Notes: generated by a model not told the origin, from the letters alone. Positions 10,613 through 23,031 are shown, counted from the stretch's first letter. The stretch: DNA of 64,000 bases from Lineus longissimus (GCF_910592395.1 NC_088310.1:14579501-14643500), one strand, 5' to 3'. Program-made: numbers and translations.

Positions 10613-12461
10613 CGCTCTCCAGGAATGGAAAGCAGTAAAACGAGTAAGCACACCTTACTCTGAATGTGGGAACAGCAAGTGCTTTCCTGGACTTGAAATG
10701 TGCCAACGACTCCTCTTGCAATAACCAACAACAGTTAATCTGTAAAAAAAGAGAAGAGAAATGAACACTGACTGAATAAAAAAGGGTGACATAGACGGGG
10801 AAATGTACACCACCGGATACAGTCTGTGCTTGATCAGGCATCGGTCAGATGATATCCTGAACAAGGCATCTATGGAAGCAAATCCAGAAAGAGACTTAAC
10901 CTTCGAAGGGCACACTTATCACTCAGTGAAAAGTCAGTCCTGGGGGCTGTTTTCCAATTCAAAATAAAAGTGTAACCTCTTTAAATTAGTCTCACAGACT
11001 GAACCATAACACTCAACAGCCAACCGTGCCCACATGATGTGAGCCGAGAGCTGGGCTTCAAGATGAGTGAGTGGTGTACTACATTTTGAAAATTGTCTAT
11101 CATCTACGACATGTGACAGAACAGGATCTAGTGGACTTAATGATGAGGTACTATCAAATAAGGTGTCCATCAAATGAATCATGAGGGCCTGTGGAGTTAT
11201 ACTCTAAGCCTGTCCTATAGGGCTAGGCTATTGTTTTTGTCTTTTTTACAGCCTACAGTACAGCCATGCATGCACAGCGCAGTGTACAGACAGTACAGGA
11301 TTGCCAACCAAAAACATGAGCATTGCTGCGTAACGAAACTGCAGTGGAATTCATACTACGATGTCATAATGTGACTTTCAAAATAATTGTAAACAAACGT
11401 AAATGGCGAGATTTGTTGCAAAATTGCCAACCACAACAACTCAGGGACCGTCCCAAAATGGCCGACGGCGAATTCTCCGGTCGCTAGCACAGTCCATAAA
11501 CAAGCATCAATTTTACCAACTTTGGGTGCAAGCTTGGTCATAAAAGTTACAGAACTGTTAGAAATACATCTAAACAACATATATATACAGTTAAAAGTGC
11601 ATAAAAATCCCGTTTCAACCTCCGGGCACTACCTTTTTTTCTCCGCCACACGCCGGGCCCTACCGGTCGTTATTTAGTGCGACCGCCACCAGAGTGTTTA
11701 TCACGATCTTTCGCCGTTTTAATTGCGCGTTTTAGGCAGATTAATCAATTATTACATGCATGCATTATATATCACCGAAATGATAATTGCGTAGGCTATT
11801 TGAAACTAAGTTCAGATATCATTTTCGATCTTTGAATTGAATTTAGGCGAGTGATTTTTGACACCCGGTCGACATATCAGGACTTGCAAAATTCACGCGA
11901 GATCGCTTGCATCATCGGCACGTTTGAAAACCGAATTTTACAAATTCCACAAATATTTATCACATACCATATGTATCACCACAAAGGTAACTCTCTAGAC
12001 TATTTGAAACCAAGTTCAGATACTTATTTTCACAAAAATTCGAAGCTATGCAAGCAATTTTTCAGTGGTAGAGATCGACGGAAACAAATTTCTCGCTCTA
12101 AAATGACATGAGACGAGCACCAACTTTCGCTAATTTGTGCACACAATTTCCACAATATTATAAAAAACTATTGATAAATCTGAATTATATAGACTCTTTT
12201 CAGTACCTAAACAAATTTCAGGTACATGGTCATGTTGATTAAAAGAGTATCAACCGATTGAACATGAGAAAGTTCACTCACCTTCATTGAAGCAGCGACT
12301 ACCGCCATTTTTAAATGGTGGCATCTCTTTTATCGATCAGCGGCACTGCTTGCAAAAAAGTTAAGCCACCGCCAAATTTGAAATCGCCAAAATTCAGGCA
12401 ATGTGCCTGCAGCGCCAACTGGCGGTGAAAACTATATTAATTCCATTAAAAGTAAAAAATG
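10613..12461. other. No gene recognised
   Basis: Short frames only, with no domain or splice evidence. 12378-12450 already resembles a piece of family A also found at 41548 (CGCCAACTGGCGGTGAAAAC). Confidence 0.45.
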
Positions 12462-14160
12462 AACAAGAGGCCCAAGGGCCTGGCGCTCAGCTGAGTTAAT
12501 ATCATTAATATCTTCCCGGTGTTTAGTTCATTATGCATGAAAATGGCATGCTCAATGCTATTTGATATCCTTTTGCGTTCACTACGGTACCAATGTTTTT
12601 GGTTGACATAATTATGCCACTGTTCATTCCTCAATCCTGACCATAATTCGGGTGAAATCATCGTATGAAAATATTGACCGAAACATGAAGTTTATGCCAT
12701 GAATGAGGATGCTCATTGTCATAGCCTCGTTTACAAGTACGAAGTATTTTCCCGCGAATATTCAAAACTTCTTGGCTCCTTGCCAGTTAAATAACATGTG
12801 ACTATACACAAAATAGAAAACTTTGATGGAAATTGTAAATCATTTTTTTATCTATCAGGGGAAACAAGCTGATGATGATCAAATAAATCATTCATGAGAA
12901 ATCGTTTTGTTGCTGAAGCTTGCATGACAAAGTTGATGCTAAACCTTTTCTTGTGCTCTACTGCGCCACCGTAGTTTTCTATTTAGACCAGCGATGACGT
13001 CATTTCTGGTGATTCCCTACGTTGTCCAATGAGCGCTTTTTAAAATGTGCCATTTGGTATTGTACAGTATGCAATGTATTTTTTCAGCGCTGCCAGTTGC
13101 CGAATAGAATGCCGTAGTTCCCTCAATTTCCAATCAATTTTTATGGGAGTGACATTATTGTATTGCTGAGAATGTCTACTTTTTACTCATGAAAGAATCG
13201 TAGAACTAAAACTTAATAGGCGAACAGAATCATGCCGATTCACTGCACATACTGTGGGAATTCTCCACTTCAAAATACATCGGCGATGTCATCGCGAACA
13301 GAGCATGCACTTCCGATATCGTTTTCACAGAAATGTGGCCAAATTTTCAAGAACTAATTTCTGAAAGTAGTCCCTAAAGACCTTATGACTACCACTGAAA
13401 CAAACTAGTGATAATATCGCCTACCAGACTACTTTTTATGCAGAAAATTGGGTACTTGAGTGTCATTGAGCTCCAAGATTATTGCACATGACGTAAACAA
13501 CATGCCGCCATTTTGTCTCCGCTTCGGTATTTCATACGCCGCTTATAATGCACCTTCTCAATTAAAACCAACATAATAAGGCCTTACATCGTTGATTGAA
13601 TAGGAACACCACACAAAACACAATAAAGTGGGGGTACAATCGATTACGAAGCTGAAGTGAACAGTGATTTATTCCTGGAGCTACTGCTTTTGTTGTGTAG
13701 GCCTAGCTGCCATGTTTTGAGAACTGGCAAATAGGAGACTTCATTGATGGCTGACATCATCGGGCGGGAATTTGAATCGGCAGAAATAATTAAAAGGCAG
13801 GTAGCGCCCTCTCCTGTTAAAATTTTGAACTTTTTCTCAATAAGATAGATTTTAAAGAATTTTATCTTAATATTAGAGCATATTTCGACTCATTCTGCTG
13901 CTCCTAGGCCGATATAGGCCAGTTTCCTTCATGCACTCTCGCTCGCAGGAAGTAGGTCGAATAGCGACAAATTTTGTTTTGAAAGTAGAGTTTGACCAGA
14001 AGTGTCCAGAAATGCAAAATTGAAGTCTCTAGGTCTTACGGTTACAAAATGTGCACCATGGGTTTAACGGACGGATAGATGGATGGATGGATGGACAGAC
14101 GGACGCCACTGAACAACTTATTTGACAAGCTCGGCTGACTTAGTCAGCTGAGCTAAAAAA
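12462..14160 (+). mobile_element. Hairpin-ended family A, copy 2, with both ends
   Basis: Starts AACAAG plus the AGGCCC/GGGCCT hairpin and GCGCTCAGCTGAG. Ends with the hairpin AGCTCGGCTGAC-TTA-GTCAGCTGAGCT (14128-14154) followed by AAAAAA. The 3' arm GTCAGCTGAGC is the reverse complement of the 5' word GCTCAGCTGA. About 1.7 kb, with no transposase. Internal sequence matches copy 3 (40380-41875), including a conserved short frame beginning MPIHCTYCGNSP near 13233. A GGAT-rich stretch lies at 14076-14104. The layout resembles non-autonomous Helitron/Helentron-like elements; class membership is inferred from ends only. Confidence 0.75.
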
Positions 14161-14470
14161 TATTTAAAAATATTCAGCCACATTTGAAAACAATATTTGC
14201 TCTGTGGACCGAGGTAAAAAGGGAAAGACATCTAAACGCGAAATGACCTCATTCTCTTAATACAGGTCGGATCGCGCTGATTTTTCGTTTTTTGAGTTCA
14301 CCTTGGGCAACTCCTAATTTAACACCGTCAACGAAGTGGCTAGGCCTTCCCGGTCAGAAATGTCCAATTTTGTCCACAGATGGGTCCCCAGATGGATGGA
14401 TTGCAGGACGGACACCATTTGAACAGCTATACTACCAGCTCCGCTGACTTTGTCAGCTGAGCTAAAAAAC
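14161..14470 (+). mobile_element. Hairpin-ended family A, 3' fragment in tandem
   Basis: Directly follows copy 2. AAATATTCAGCCACATTTG to the terminal hairpin AGCTCCGCTGAC-TTT-GTCAGCTGAGCT (14437-14463) matches 41637-41875. Two family A 3' ends therefore sit head to tail within 310 bp. Confidence 0.75.
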
Positions 14471-14507
14471 TACATTCCTCGGCAATATTTCATGTGAATT
14501 TTTTTTA

Positions 14508-14715
14508 CTGTGGACACTGCTCATGAGACTTTTAAAATCACATAATAACCAATTTTTTTTCAATTTTTTTTCATTTGATCTACTTTTCAAGGTCACAGAG
14601 GTCATATAACAAAAAAAAAACCCTTACTAATTTGCATCGCATGCCTCTGTTTAACTGAAGGTGCTCGAATTTTCATAATTGAGTGTTATGATGGTCTTAT
14701 GGCGCCATTGTGTGC
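14508..14715. repeat. Dispersed repeat, copy 2
   Basis: Same repeat as 9835-10024 (TGGACACTGCTCATGAGACT and later words), lying just right of a family A end, whereas copy 1 lies just left of one. Confidence 0.6.
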
Positions 14716-16602
14716 TTTGATACACTTTTGCTCATAAGCCAAAAAGGTCCCGTTTTCAGCTAGATCTCATGAATGATGCACATAGTCCACTTAGCCTACT
14801 TCACTATCATGTCACCTAAAGCGTGTGTAGGCTGAGGGCTTATGCTCGTTTTGCGATGCTTTTTGATGTTGTAATTTGATGTTGAAATTTTTCCTACTGT
14901 CTCGACATTAGCAATGAAATGTCCTGCTGACATTGTGCTCACCTGGAAATCCTTTAGTGGTAGATGAAATGAGACATAGGCGGTTGAATTAACTATTCGG
15001 AAAGACAAAATGACACTTTCTCAGAGATTGACCTCTGTGAACTTGATAACTAGGTCAAAATAATGTCACAATTGACCTAAATTGAGTCAACTTGTGTAGA
15101 TGCCCAATAGGTCTCTACACATAAAATTTGAAGAATCTGTTACAAATAGTACTGAAATTTCAGACTTTGACCTTTCTGACCTTGGAAACAAGGTCTAGGT
15201 CAAGGTCAAGGGTCAAACCAACCAACAGCCAGGCCCGAAGTATGTTTAGGGTTTGACACCTTATGAACCGATAGGGTATTGCGCGGTTCGTACCTCAAAT
15301 CTATAGCTGCAATGACCTAGATTTTGCAGGAAACGAACCGAAAGAAATTACTTTTTGGACCTAGGTCATTTAGAGTACTGACCGACGATCATTGACTAAT
15401 CATCTGACACGACGATATGAAACGTGGATGATACGAAAAAGATGAGGGGCTGCGTCCTCACCAATGACATGATGCCAAGCGGGGGGGGGGGGCAAACATT
15501 TATTTCATTCAGAACACAGGGATATTTTGGCCGACATTGTACCTACGTAATTAGCAGCAGTTAACAACCCGGAAGATGATAATCCAAAGCTCCCAACAGC
15601 ATTAAAATCCAACGCACAATTTCTGAGCTGGCAAACTTGCAAACTTAACCTGCCAACCACCCATCAATGGCAGCCTAAGCAAATATCACATGCATCCTCG
15701 TAGCCAGTTCAATCAAGAATCTGCATCTGCTCTTCAGATTAGACCTGGAATCGGGGTCGACCGCCTGCGTCCCATTTTAATTAGAATTGGTCAGTTTTAG
15801 GACGTATCAAATTTCAACATCTTGTAAACACATCAATGAACTCGCGGCTATAAATCATGTAGGACTACTAAGGCCAAAAAAGTTAACGTTATGTTTCTGG
15901 TTTCCGCCCGTGTCATTTCCAACCCCTGCGCATCAATATCTTGTTATTTTCCCATTCAGTAGCCCGCAGACAATATCCTGCACCTGAGCGCCACGTGGCG
16001 TTTATTTGAACTACCCTATTATAAGCATGACTCTTCGTTGCAATATCCCTCTAGGCGTGCATTGATTTGTGTACATTATTTAGCACTGTTTTGCCTCACG
16101 CCACGCAAGCACTTCATTATGTCACGGCAGCTAATTTTCATTCTTTTTGAATCTGTGCTGTTTTTACCTCTGTGTTAGTAGATTGGATATAGCTAAATGA
16201 GCTTACTTAAAGAGATTGAATCGTCTTACAACCGAGAGCAGTAGTGACCTCTGTAGCGAAATTACAAACTACTGTGTGACGTCACTCGTTCCATATAAGG
16301 AAGCTTATTTACATAACTTTACAACTTTTGTTTACTACGAGTTGAAAATTCGCGAGCAGCACGTGGATCCCCTGGGTGCTCTCAGCTGTTTCCACTATGG
16401 GTTACATAATCGGCTACACAGAGGCCAGTCTTCTGGTATATAAATAAAGTCGGCGATGATAGCGGAATGCAGTTAGGACATGTTACATCGTCAATAGTGA
16501 TAGAAGTGATGTTTTAGCAAAGAAAAGATGGAGAATGCAAAGAATAGTAGTACATATATATGGACTTTGAGTCGGGTGGGGATGTGGAAACCATGGAAAC
16601 CA
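14716..16602. other. No gene recognised; AGGTCA-rich repeat and G run inside
   Basis: 15030-15225 is rich in TGACCT/AGGTCA words and resembles the dispersed repeat class of 1-2400. A run of 12 G lies at 15481-15492. A TATATAAATAA word at 16437-16447 could be a TATA box but nothing coding follows. Frames at 15787-15987 and 16216-16443 are unrecognised. Confidence 0.5.
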
Positions 16603-17079
16603 AACTAGAAATATATAACGCAATTGGGGCAAATTGCGAATGTATGCCCCCGCTCTGGTGTGTTCGGTGTGTTAATATGTTCATTGCGCGCGTTATTTAG
16701 CCTATAAATATGAAATTGTGGCTATAAGCGCACCTCGAATATAAGCGCAGTGCGCTTATAAGCGCATAAATACGATAATATCTTCTCTGTGGCTGTTTAT
16801 GAAATTTTGTGGAGACTCTCAAATAACATCCACAATAATATGGCTGTTGACTGGGCTAGTTGGTCTGACAATAGACATGCACGTGAACAGCAGAGGTTGG
16901 TTTTCCCATTTACTCACTACAGAGGTGAAGCGTGGTCTATACTATTTTCGCCGTTGTCATCTCCTTGATCTTTTAAGTTTTTGCCGTTTCCAAGGCGATT
17001 GCCTGCTAGCAATTTACACAGAAGATCAGTGGGCAAGCTGTTGACCCTGTTACTGGAACAGCATCAATTATGTGATCGC

Positions 17080-17300
17080 CTGGAATCAGTCACAGAATAT
17101 CTGGTACTCAGGAAGTTAAAGACTAGTCACTGCCGGGTAGCTAGTGCAATCTGCTAGAATCAGTCACAGAATATCCATTGCTTACATGCTAATGAATAAC
17201 AACTGTCAGGCTATTTATCCCTTCTCCTGGTGTCAGTCACAGAATATCCAATGCTCGGATATCAATGAATAGCAACTGCGTGGCTATTTATCTCATCTCT
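17080..17300. repeat. Minisatellite, 3 units of ~70 bp
   Basis: CAGTCACAGAATATC recurs at about 17088, 17160 and 17226, followed in the later two by AATGAATA and GGCTATTTATC words. Confidence 0.75.
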
Positions 17301-17324
17301 TATCCTATCTCATCTCAGCAAAAA

Positions 17325-18690
17325 TCTAAGATGGCGGCTGGAGGCCATTTTGGATTCTGGAATGCGCCCAAAACCGATAGAGAAACTCCCCTACTGAAGA
17401 CCATTACACCACAAAAGTTTGAAGTGTGTCAAACCTCTAGTTCTTCAGTTAACAATCGGAATACCAAAATCTAAGTTGGCTGCTGGCAGCCATATTGGAT
17501 TTTGGAACACGCCCAAAATTGATAGAGAGCATCCCCTGAATGACCATTGCACCACAAAAGTTTGAAGTGTGTCAAACCTCTAGTTCTTCAGTTAACAATC
17601 GGAATACCAAAATCTAAGTTGGCTGCTGGCAGCCATATTGAATTTTGGGTCAGGCCCAAAATCGACAGGGAACCTCCCCTACACAACCTCATCACACCAC
17701 ATAAGTTTCAGGTCTGTCACTCACTTGGTTCTTGAGTTACAGGTCGGAATGTGAAAAATCAAGTCTGGCCTGGCAGCCATCTTGGATTTCAGATCGGGCC
17801 AAAAATGGATAGGGAACCTCCCCTACACTAGGTTATAACACCACATAAGTTTCAGGTCTGTCACTCACTCGGTTCTTAATTTACGGGGCGGAATACAAAT
17901 CACCAAGTCGGGGACCTGGTGGCCATCTTTGATTTCGGGTCTGGCCCAAAATCGATAGGGAACCTCCCCTACCATAGACCATTACACCACAAAAGTTCGA
18001 ATACTGTTGGACCTCTGGTTCTCCAGTTAACGAGCGGAATGCCAAAATCTAAGATGGTGGCTGGCGGCCATCTTTGATTTCGGGTCGGGCCCAAAATCGA
18101 TAGGGAACCTCCCCTTCCATAGACCATTACGCCACAAAAGTTTGAAGACTGTTGGACCTCCGGTTCTCCAGTTAACGAGCGGAATGCGAAAATCTAAGAT
18201 GGTGGCTGGCGGCCATCTTTGATTTCGGGTCGGGCCCAAAATCGATAAGGAACCTCCCCTACCATAGACCATTACGCCACAAAAGTTTGAAGACTGTTGG
18301 ACCTCCGGTTCTCTAGTAAACGAGCGGAATGCCAAAATCTAAGATGGTGGATGGCGGCCATCTTTGATTTCGGGTCGGGCCTAAAATCGATAGGGAACCT
18401 CCCCTACCATAGACCATTACGCCACAAAAGTTTGAAGACTGTTGGACCTCCGGTTCTCCAGTTAACGAGCGGAATGCGAAAATCTAAGATGGTGGCTGGC
18501 GGCCATCTTTGATTTCGGGTCGGGCCCAAAATCGATAGGGAACCTCCCCTACCATAGAACATCACACCACAAAAGTTTGAAGACTGTTGGACCTCTGGTT
18601 CTCTAGTAAACGAGCGGAATGCGAAAATCTTGCGGCCATATTGGATTTTGGAACGCGCCAAAAAACAATAGGGACCCTTTGACACACACT
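17325..18690. repeat. 145-bp tandem repeat array of family C, about 9-10 units
   Basis: The word ACCACAAAAGTTT or ACCACATAAGTTT recurs near 17408, 17551, 17696, 17841, 17986, 18132, 18277, 18421 and 18566. Each unit has AAAATCTAAGATGG-type and GGCCATCTTTGATTTCGGG words that can pair with each other. The last five units are nearly identical, so the array was homogenised or expanded recently at its 3' side. A CGG-rich stretch follows (18755-18810). Minus-strand frames (18027-18335, 18404-18685) are by-products. Confidence 0.9.
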
Positions 18691-18850
18691 AGGCCTACAC
18701 CCCCTAAAAATTTTAAGTCAGCCGAGCAAGGGGTTCTTGAGTTATAGTCTGGAATTCAGTGCGGCGGACGCGGACGCGGCGGATGAGGCGGACGCGGCGG
18801 CCGGAAACCACCTAAGAACATAATGCCCCCACTTTAGCGGGGGCATAATA

Positions 18851-19982
18851 ACCTTAGAAAGAGGACTGATTAGGATACGAACATGATATATATAGCGATA
18901 CCAGACAAAAAGCTGTGTATGTGATGTATGCTTTCATGAGTAACATTACACATACCTCGGCGCATAAGTTTTCATCGGGATGGGCTACTGTATTTGGCAG
19001 CGGAAGGCTAGGCCTTGAAGACTCCAAAAAAGAACTTAGCAACATCAGATGAATATAGTAGGCCTATCCTCTCTCCTTCAATTCCAACAGTAAGGAACGG
19101 CAGTGTAACTTATTCGTTTATCTGCAAGCGAAGAAACTAGACTAGGCAGTTTGTCGCAAAACATCCAAATACATGTGGTACTATACGAATCTGCAAGGAG
19201 CGCGTTAACGATAATGTTGCAAAATGAATGTAAAAATTGGTCGCGTTGGTCGTAAATATTGTCTTATTTTTCAAGATGAGAGTATGTTGATGATAAGAAA
19301 ACGTAAACCAATGACAGACCAGTATTTCTTAAACCTTGCAAGTGTTTTGGGGTCCTTGAAACTCCTTATATTTATCAATGAAACCTTATTCCCGCCTAAG
19401 GTTTTGACCGCGCCGTCCAAAACTCCCCATTTTTTGGCGGGCCCTTCCCTTTAAGGAGATAAAAATTATCACAGAAAAAAACCCAACCAGCATGACCGCA
19501 TCCATTTTCAGTTGACCAAACCAGAAAGATAACATTAACTTTTATTGGCCTTATCCTTTCCTGATCCCCAGCGCTTTTGATCTTCAGACATGCTGCTGAA
19601 ACTACTTGGAGGGCAATTGAGCAGTCTGCTGCTTTGACCAATCAGCTTTCACTGGTGATCATGATGTCAGTAGACAGCTGTCAATTAATGAAAGGCCACA
19701 TGAAATTCAACTTTTCTTTTTTGTTGGAATTACCCATGTCTATTCAAAGAAGTAGTTGAATAGTAAACATTTCACCAAAATTTGCGAACACTCAAATTAA
19801 ACATCTGAGATCAGATCAATTTGTGGACAAAAAAGAAGCAAAAACCACAAGGCCAGATACTGCGTTGGTCACTCTAGTAGTTCCCTACGGACCGAGACTG
19901 AAGATGCAACTAATCAATAAGCAAATAAACACCCGTTTCTTATCATTACGATGCATACCTCGGACTAATCAGCCTTTAGTTT
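18851..19982. other. No gene recognised
   Basis: Frames at 19224-19454 and 19577-19759 resemble no known family. No repeat with another part of the window was noticed. Confidence 0.45.
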
Positions 19983-20237
19983 TGTGTAAATTGCATTGCA
20001 CCCACGTTACTTTATAGTACCAGTACAATTTACCTGTTATGAACTCACTCCTCAGATTGCGTCTATTGCTTCATTGTTGTGTAATGCTTGTGTTAAAGGT
20101 GTAACTAGTGTTCTGGTTTTGAGCACACATTGTCCATTAAAGCACTTCTCCAAAGGAAGCCTTAGTGTTCGGTTCAGTCTGTGCATGTGCTGGTGTATTA
20201 GGCTGATATGCAAGCACGGTAAACCCTCCAAAGATCT
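19983..20237 (+). repeat. 5' LTR of BEL/Pao element
   Basis: Starts TGTGTAAATTGCATTGC and ends CCCTCCAAAGATCT, as does the 3' copy. The polyadenylation word that is AATAAA in the 3' LTR is ATTAAA here. Confidence 0.9.
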
Positions 20238-20288
20238 GGGGAAAGCACGTCATGTGTTTGTACATCTCGTCTGCAGGAGCGTGACCCT

Positions 20289-21143
20289 ATGGAGCCAATG
20301 GACTGCGAGTCAATGTCAAACCACGAGTTGGACAAGAGAATGAATATTCTGTTTACGTCTATTGAATTGGGTGCGAACGATGACGTCAATCTTGATGACA
20401 ATGAGAAATTCAAGGAGAGTTATGTGGCCAAAAAATTGAATACAGGGATGAACAACATCACGTACCGCTGCCTTGGAAAGAGGATATGAAAGAATTGCCG
20501 TCGAACCTTGGATTGTGAACCTAATCGTTTGAAACAGGTGACTGATCGCTTACATAAGCTTGAACTCTTTGACGCGTACAGTAAAGTCATGAAAGAACAC
20601 TTGAGCACAGGATATATTGAGGTAGTTCCGGACAGTGAACACCCCTGGAGTGAGGAGAATTCACATTTTCTCTCACATTTCTTTGTTCTGAAGGACTCTC
20701 AAACTACGCCGCTGCGTGTGGTTTTTGCCGCAAATGCCGAGAGTGTCAGCTTGAACGACTGTCTTGAATCGGGGCTATGCATGTTACACAATTTGCATGA
20801 TCTGTTGATTCAGTTCAGGACTCGCCAGTTCGGAATAGCAGCAGATATCGCCAGAGCATTTCTATCGATCAAGCTTCTCGAACAGGAGAGGAATTAAGGC
20901 AAGTTTCTTTGGTATAGGAATCATGATCCAACTCAGGACATTGTGGTATATCGTTATACTACAGTAGTGTTTGGAAACACGTCATCGCCATTTTCACTTG
21001 GGATCGTGTTGGATAAACATCTTGGATCGTACGATACCGATACGGCACGTGACCAAGCGAAAAAACTGTACATGGACAATCTCGTCACTTGCAAAGATTC
21101 GGAATCCCAAGTTGTGCGGTACTACTATGAGTCACGTGGTTAA
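20289..21143 (+). pseudogene. BEL/Pao reverse transcriptase domain, broken
   Basis: The frame at 20508-20897 carries NRLKQVTDRLHKL, VPDSEHPWSEEN, FFVLKDSQTTPLRVVFAA and GIAADIARAFLSIKL, the BEL RT fingers and palm including the first catalytic Asp region (ADIARAF). 20943-21143 carries YRYTTVVFGNTSSPFSL and then LYMDNLVTCKDSE. The family's catalytic YxDD box is therefore YMDN here, with the second Asp changed to Asn. Stops or frameshifts lie near 20490, 20897 and 21143. The enzyme would copy the element RNA into DNA; this copy is inactive. Confidence 0.9.
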
Positions 21144-22150
21144 ATGTGTGATGGTGGATTCAATCTGAGGCAATGGCTGACAAATTCGCCTGACTTGTCC
21201 CGGATTATTGACGCTGAAGGTACGGGTACGAAAACCAAATCAATCAGTGTGGTTGGCCTCTTGAGGAAAGCGGAGCGTGACGACATAGGCTTTCCACAGA
21301 AAAACATGTCGCCGGGAGAATCTGACAAGATCACGAAGCGTGTGGCATTGTCTGGCACGTGCTCAATGCTTGATACACTAGGACTAGTGTCGCCAGTTGT
21401 GGTCACTGCTAGGATGTACATTTCACAGCTAAGGAGCGAAAACTTTGATTGGGACGTTGAGCTGCCTAAAGAGAAAGCTGAACAATGGAGATCTATTGCT
21501 GCGGACCGGAGTCGTATTTCTGAGATCGAGTAGACACGTTGGAATAGTTTAGACAATGAACGCGCCGTACAATTGCATGCGTTCTGCGACAGCAGCTTAC
21601 GCGCAATGGGAACTGTGTGCTTAACTACGTCAGGATGGTACTTGTTGGCTCTAAAAGTAAAGTGGTTGGACGAAAGTAGGCCACATTACCGCAATTAGAG
21701 CTATCGGCCATGGTGATGAACGCTCGTTACGCAAGTAACATTGCAGATACTCTGTCAGCGGATTATCCTACACTGCAGTTGTACCATTGGACTGATTCTC
21801 AGATTGGATTACACTGGCTCAATTCCACTAAGGAATTGAAACGTCCAACTGTAAACAAAGTCGCAACGATCAAGGACTTGACGCTCGTGGAAAACTGGCG
21901 TCACGTGGGCAGTACCGAAAATCCAGCGAATTTAGTTTCGCGTGGATGCTCAGTGGACACTTTGAAAACATCGAAGTTGTGGAATACTGGACCAACGTGG
22001 TTAACGTCACAGCCGGATTGGAATCCGTGGAACGGCAGCGTCACTGGGGATATTGTCGCGGCTGCTGCAACTGAGATGACAACGGTCACTCGTCACGTGG
22101 AAGTCGGCAGAATCGACAAACTTCTTAATCGACAAACTTATGTTCGCAAG
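21144..22150 (+). pseudogene. BEL/Pao RT connection and RNase H region, broken
   Basis: 21144-21533 holds SISVVGLLRKAERDD and SMLDTLGLVSPVVVTARMYI, the connection region. After a stop, HAFCDSSLRAMGTVC (near 21580) is the start of RNase H. The frame at 21710-22150 holds YHWTDSQIGLHWLNS, then TVNKVATIKDLT, WRHVGSTENPANLVSRG and TWLTSQPDWNPW, all in the order expected of BEL. Three breaks are visible. Confidence 0.88.
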
Positions 22151-22182
22151 TGCGTTGTCTGTACGTCATGCGTTAAGCTGGC

Positions 22183-23031
22183 TTGTCGAAAATTCATGGA
22201 GTTCGGACAGATGACGAATTGGTACGCGCAGAACTATTGTGGATTCAGTCAATGCAGTCAGAGCACTATTCGCACGAGTTGGATTACCTCATTAGGAAAC
22301 GTGACGGAAAACCAGTCGGTCAATGTCCTGCTATTGTTCGGCAACTCAATCTCGTGCTGGACGATCGTAGATTACTTCGTGGTGCGGGTCGCTTGGGGAA
22401 AACCCTAATGCCGCTATTGTTGCCTAGAAAGAGTTTCCTTACAAAGCTTGTGATTCGGCGCGCTCACGCTCAGGACATGCATATGGGCCTTGGCGCAACC
22501 ATTGTCACAATCAGATGACGATATTGAATTCCCGCAATCAGGGCCGAAGTTCACGCTTAAGTTCGCAAGTGCGTTGTCTGTAAACTTGTCTTGGGACGCC
22601 CGTACGTGCTGCCATCATCGCCAGATCTCCCAGACTACAGGATTGATCCTTCAAAGCTGTTCAAGAACGTTGGAATAAACTTTACCGGAAGTCTGTTAGT
22701 GAAAGAGTATGGCGTACAGGACCCTAGAAAGGTGTACATCGCGTTGTTCACTTGTCTTGGTACACGTTGCGTAAATCTTGAGATTGTGACTGATATGTCA
22801 AAGACTGCATTCGTACAAGCATTTTGCCGTCATTGCGCAACATATCCCTGTTCAGGCTCCATGGTGGGGTGGGGCTTGGGAGCGGCTGATTGGTGTGATG
22901 AAAAGTGTCATCAAAAAGTTATGGGGAAAGCCTTGATTACTTTGGAAGAAATGTATACAGTAATCAAGGAGGTTCAAGCAGTACTCAATGATCGTCCATT
23001 GACGTTCGCCTCTGGTGATTTAACCACTTAA
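22183..23031 (+). pseudogene. BEL/Pao integrase N-terminal and core region, broken, 3' part displaced by piggyBac
   Basis: 22183-22518 gives RAELLWIQSMQ and DDRRLLRGAGRLGKTLMPLL, then a degraded zinc-binding HH region (RRAHAQDMHMG). 22591-23031 gives GRPYVLPSSPDLPDYRIDP, NVGINFTGSL and FTCLGTRCVNLEIVTDMSK, the integrase core start. A deletion follows that removes the second catalytic Asp area. Near 22855-22930 an alternate frame reads PWWGGAWERLIGVMK, then LITLEEMYTVIKEVQAVLND RPLTF. The frame is cut at 23020 by the piggyBac TTAA and resumes at 25306. Confidence 0.88.

Larger units (their letters stand above)
16603..18850 (+). mobile_element. Hairpin-ended family C, copy 1, with central 145-bp tandem repeats
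   Basis: Starts AACTAGAAATATATAA, then the hairpin CGCAATT-GGGGCA-AATTGCG, then GTATGCCCCCGCT. Ends ATGCCCCC-ACTTTAGC-GGGGGCAT AAT at 18820-18849. The 3' arm AGCGGGGGCATA is the reverse complement of the 5' word TATGCCCCCGCT. The middle holds about nine 145-bp units. A second, shorter copy lies at 50540-51642 with the same ends. No transposase. Another 21-bp palindrome at 16740-16760 and three ~70-bp units (17080-17300) lie in the 5' half. Confidence 0.75.

Noticed and set aside
10364-10915. Overlapping minus-strand frames of up to 144 codons
   Set aside because: They cross the 22-bp minisatellite in all three frames and show no domain.
16437-16447. TATATAAATAA as a promoter
   Set aside because: No coding or transcript-like structure follows; AT-rich words are frequent here.
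18027-18685. Two ~100-codon minus-strand frames in the 145-bp array
   Set aside because: They read through tandem repeat units, shift phase between units and have no start or splice context.
17325-18690. Regular repeats with spacers considered as a CRISPR-like array
   Set aside because: Units are contiguous 145-bp satellite copies without unique spacers, in a eukaryotic context.
20198-20608. Minus-strand frames opposite the BEL RT
   Set aside because: Antisense shadows of a recognised plus-strand RT.
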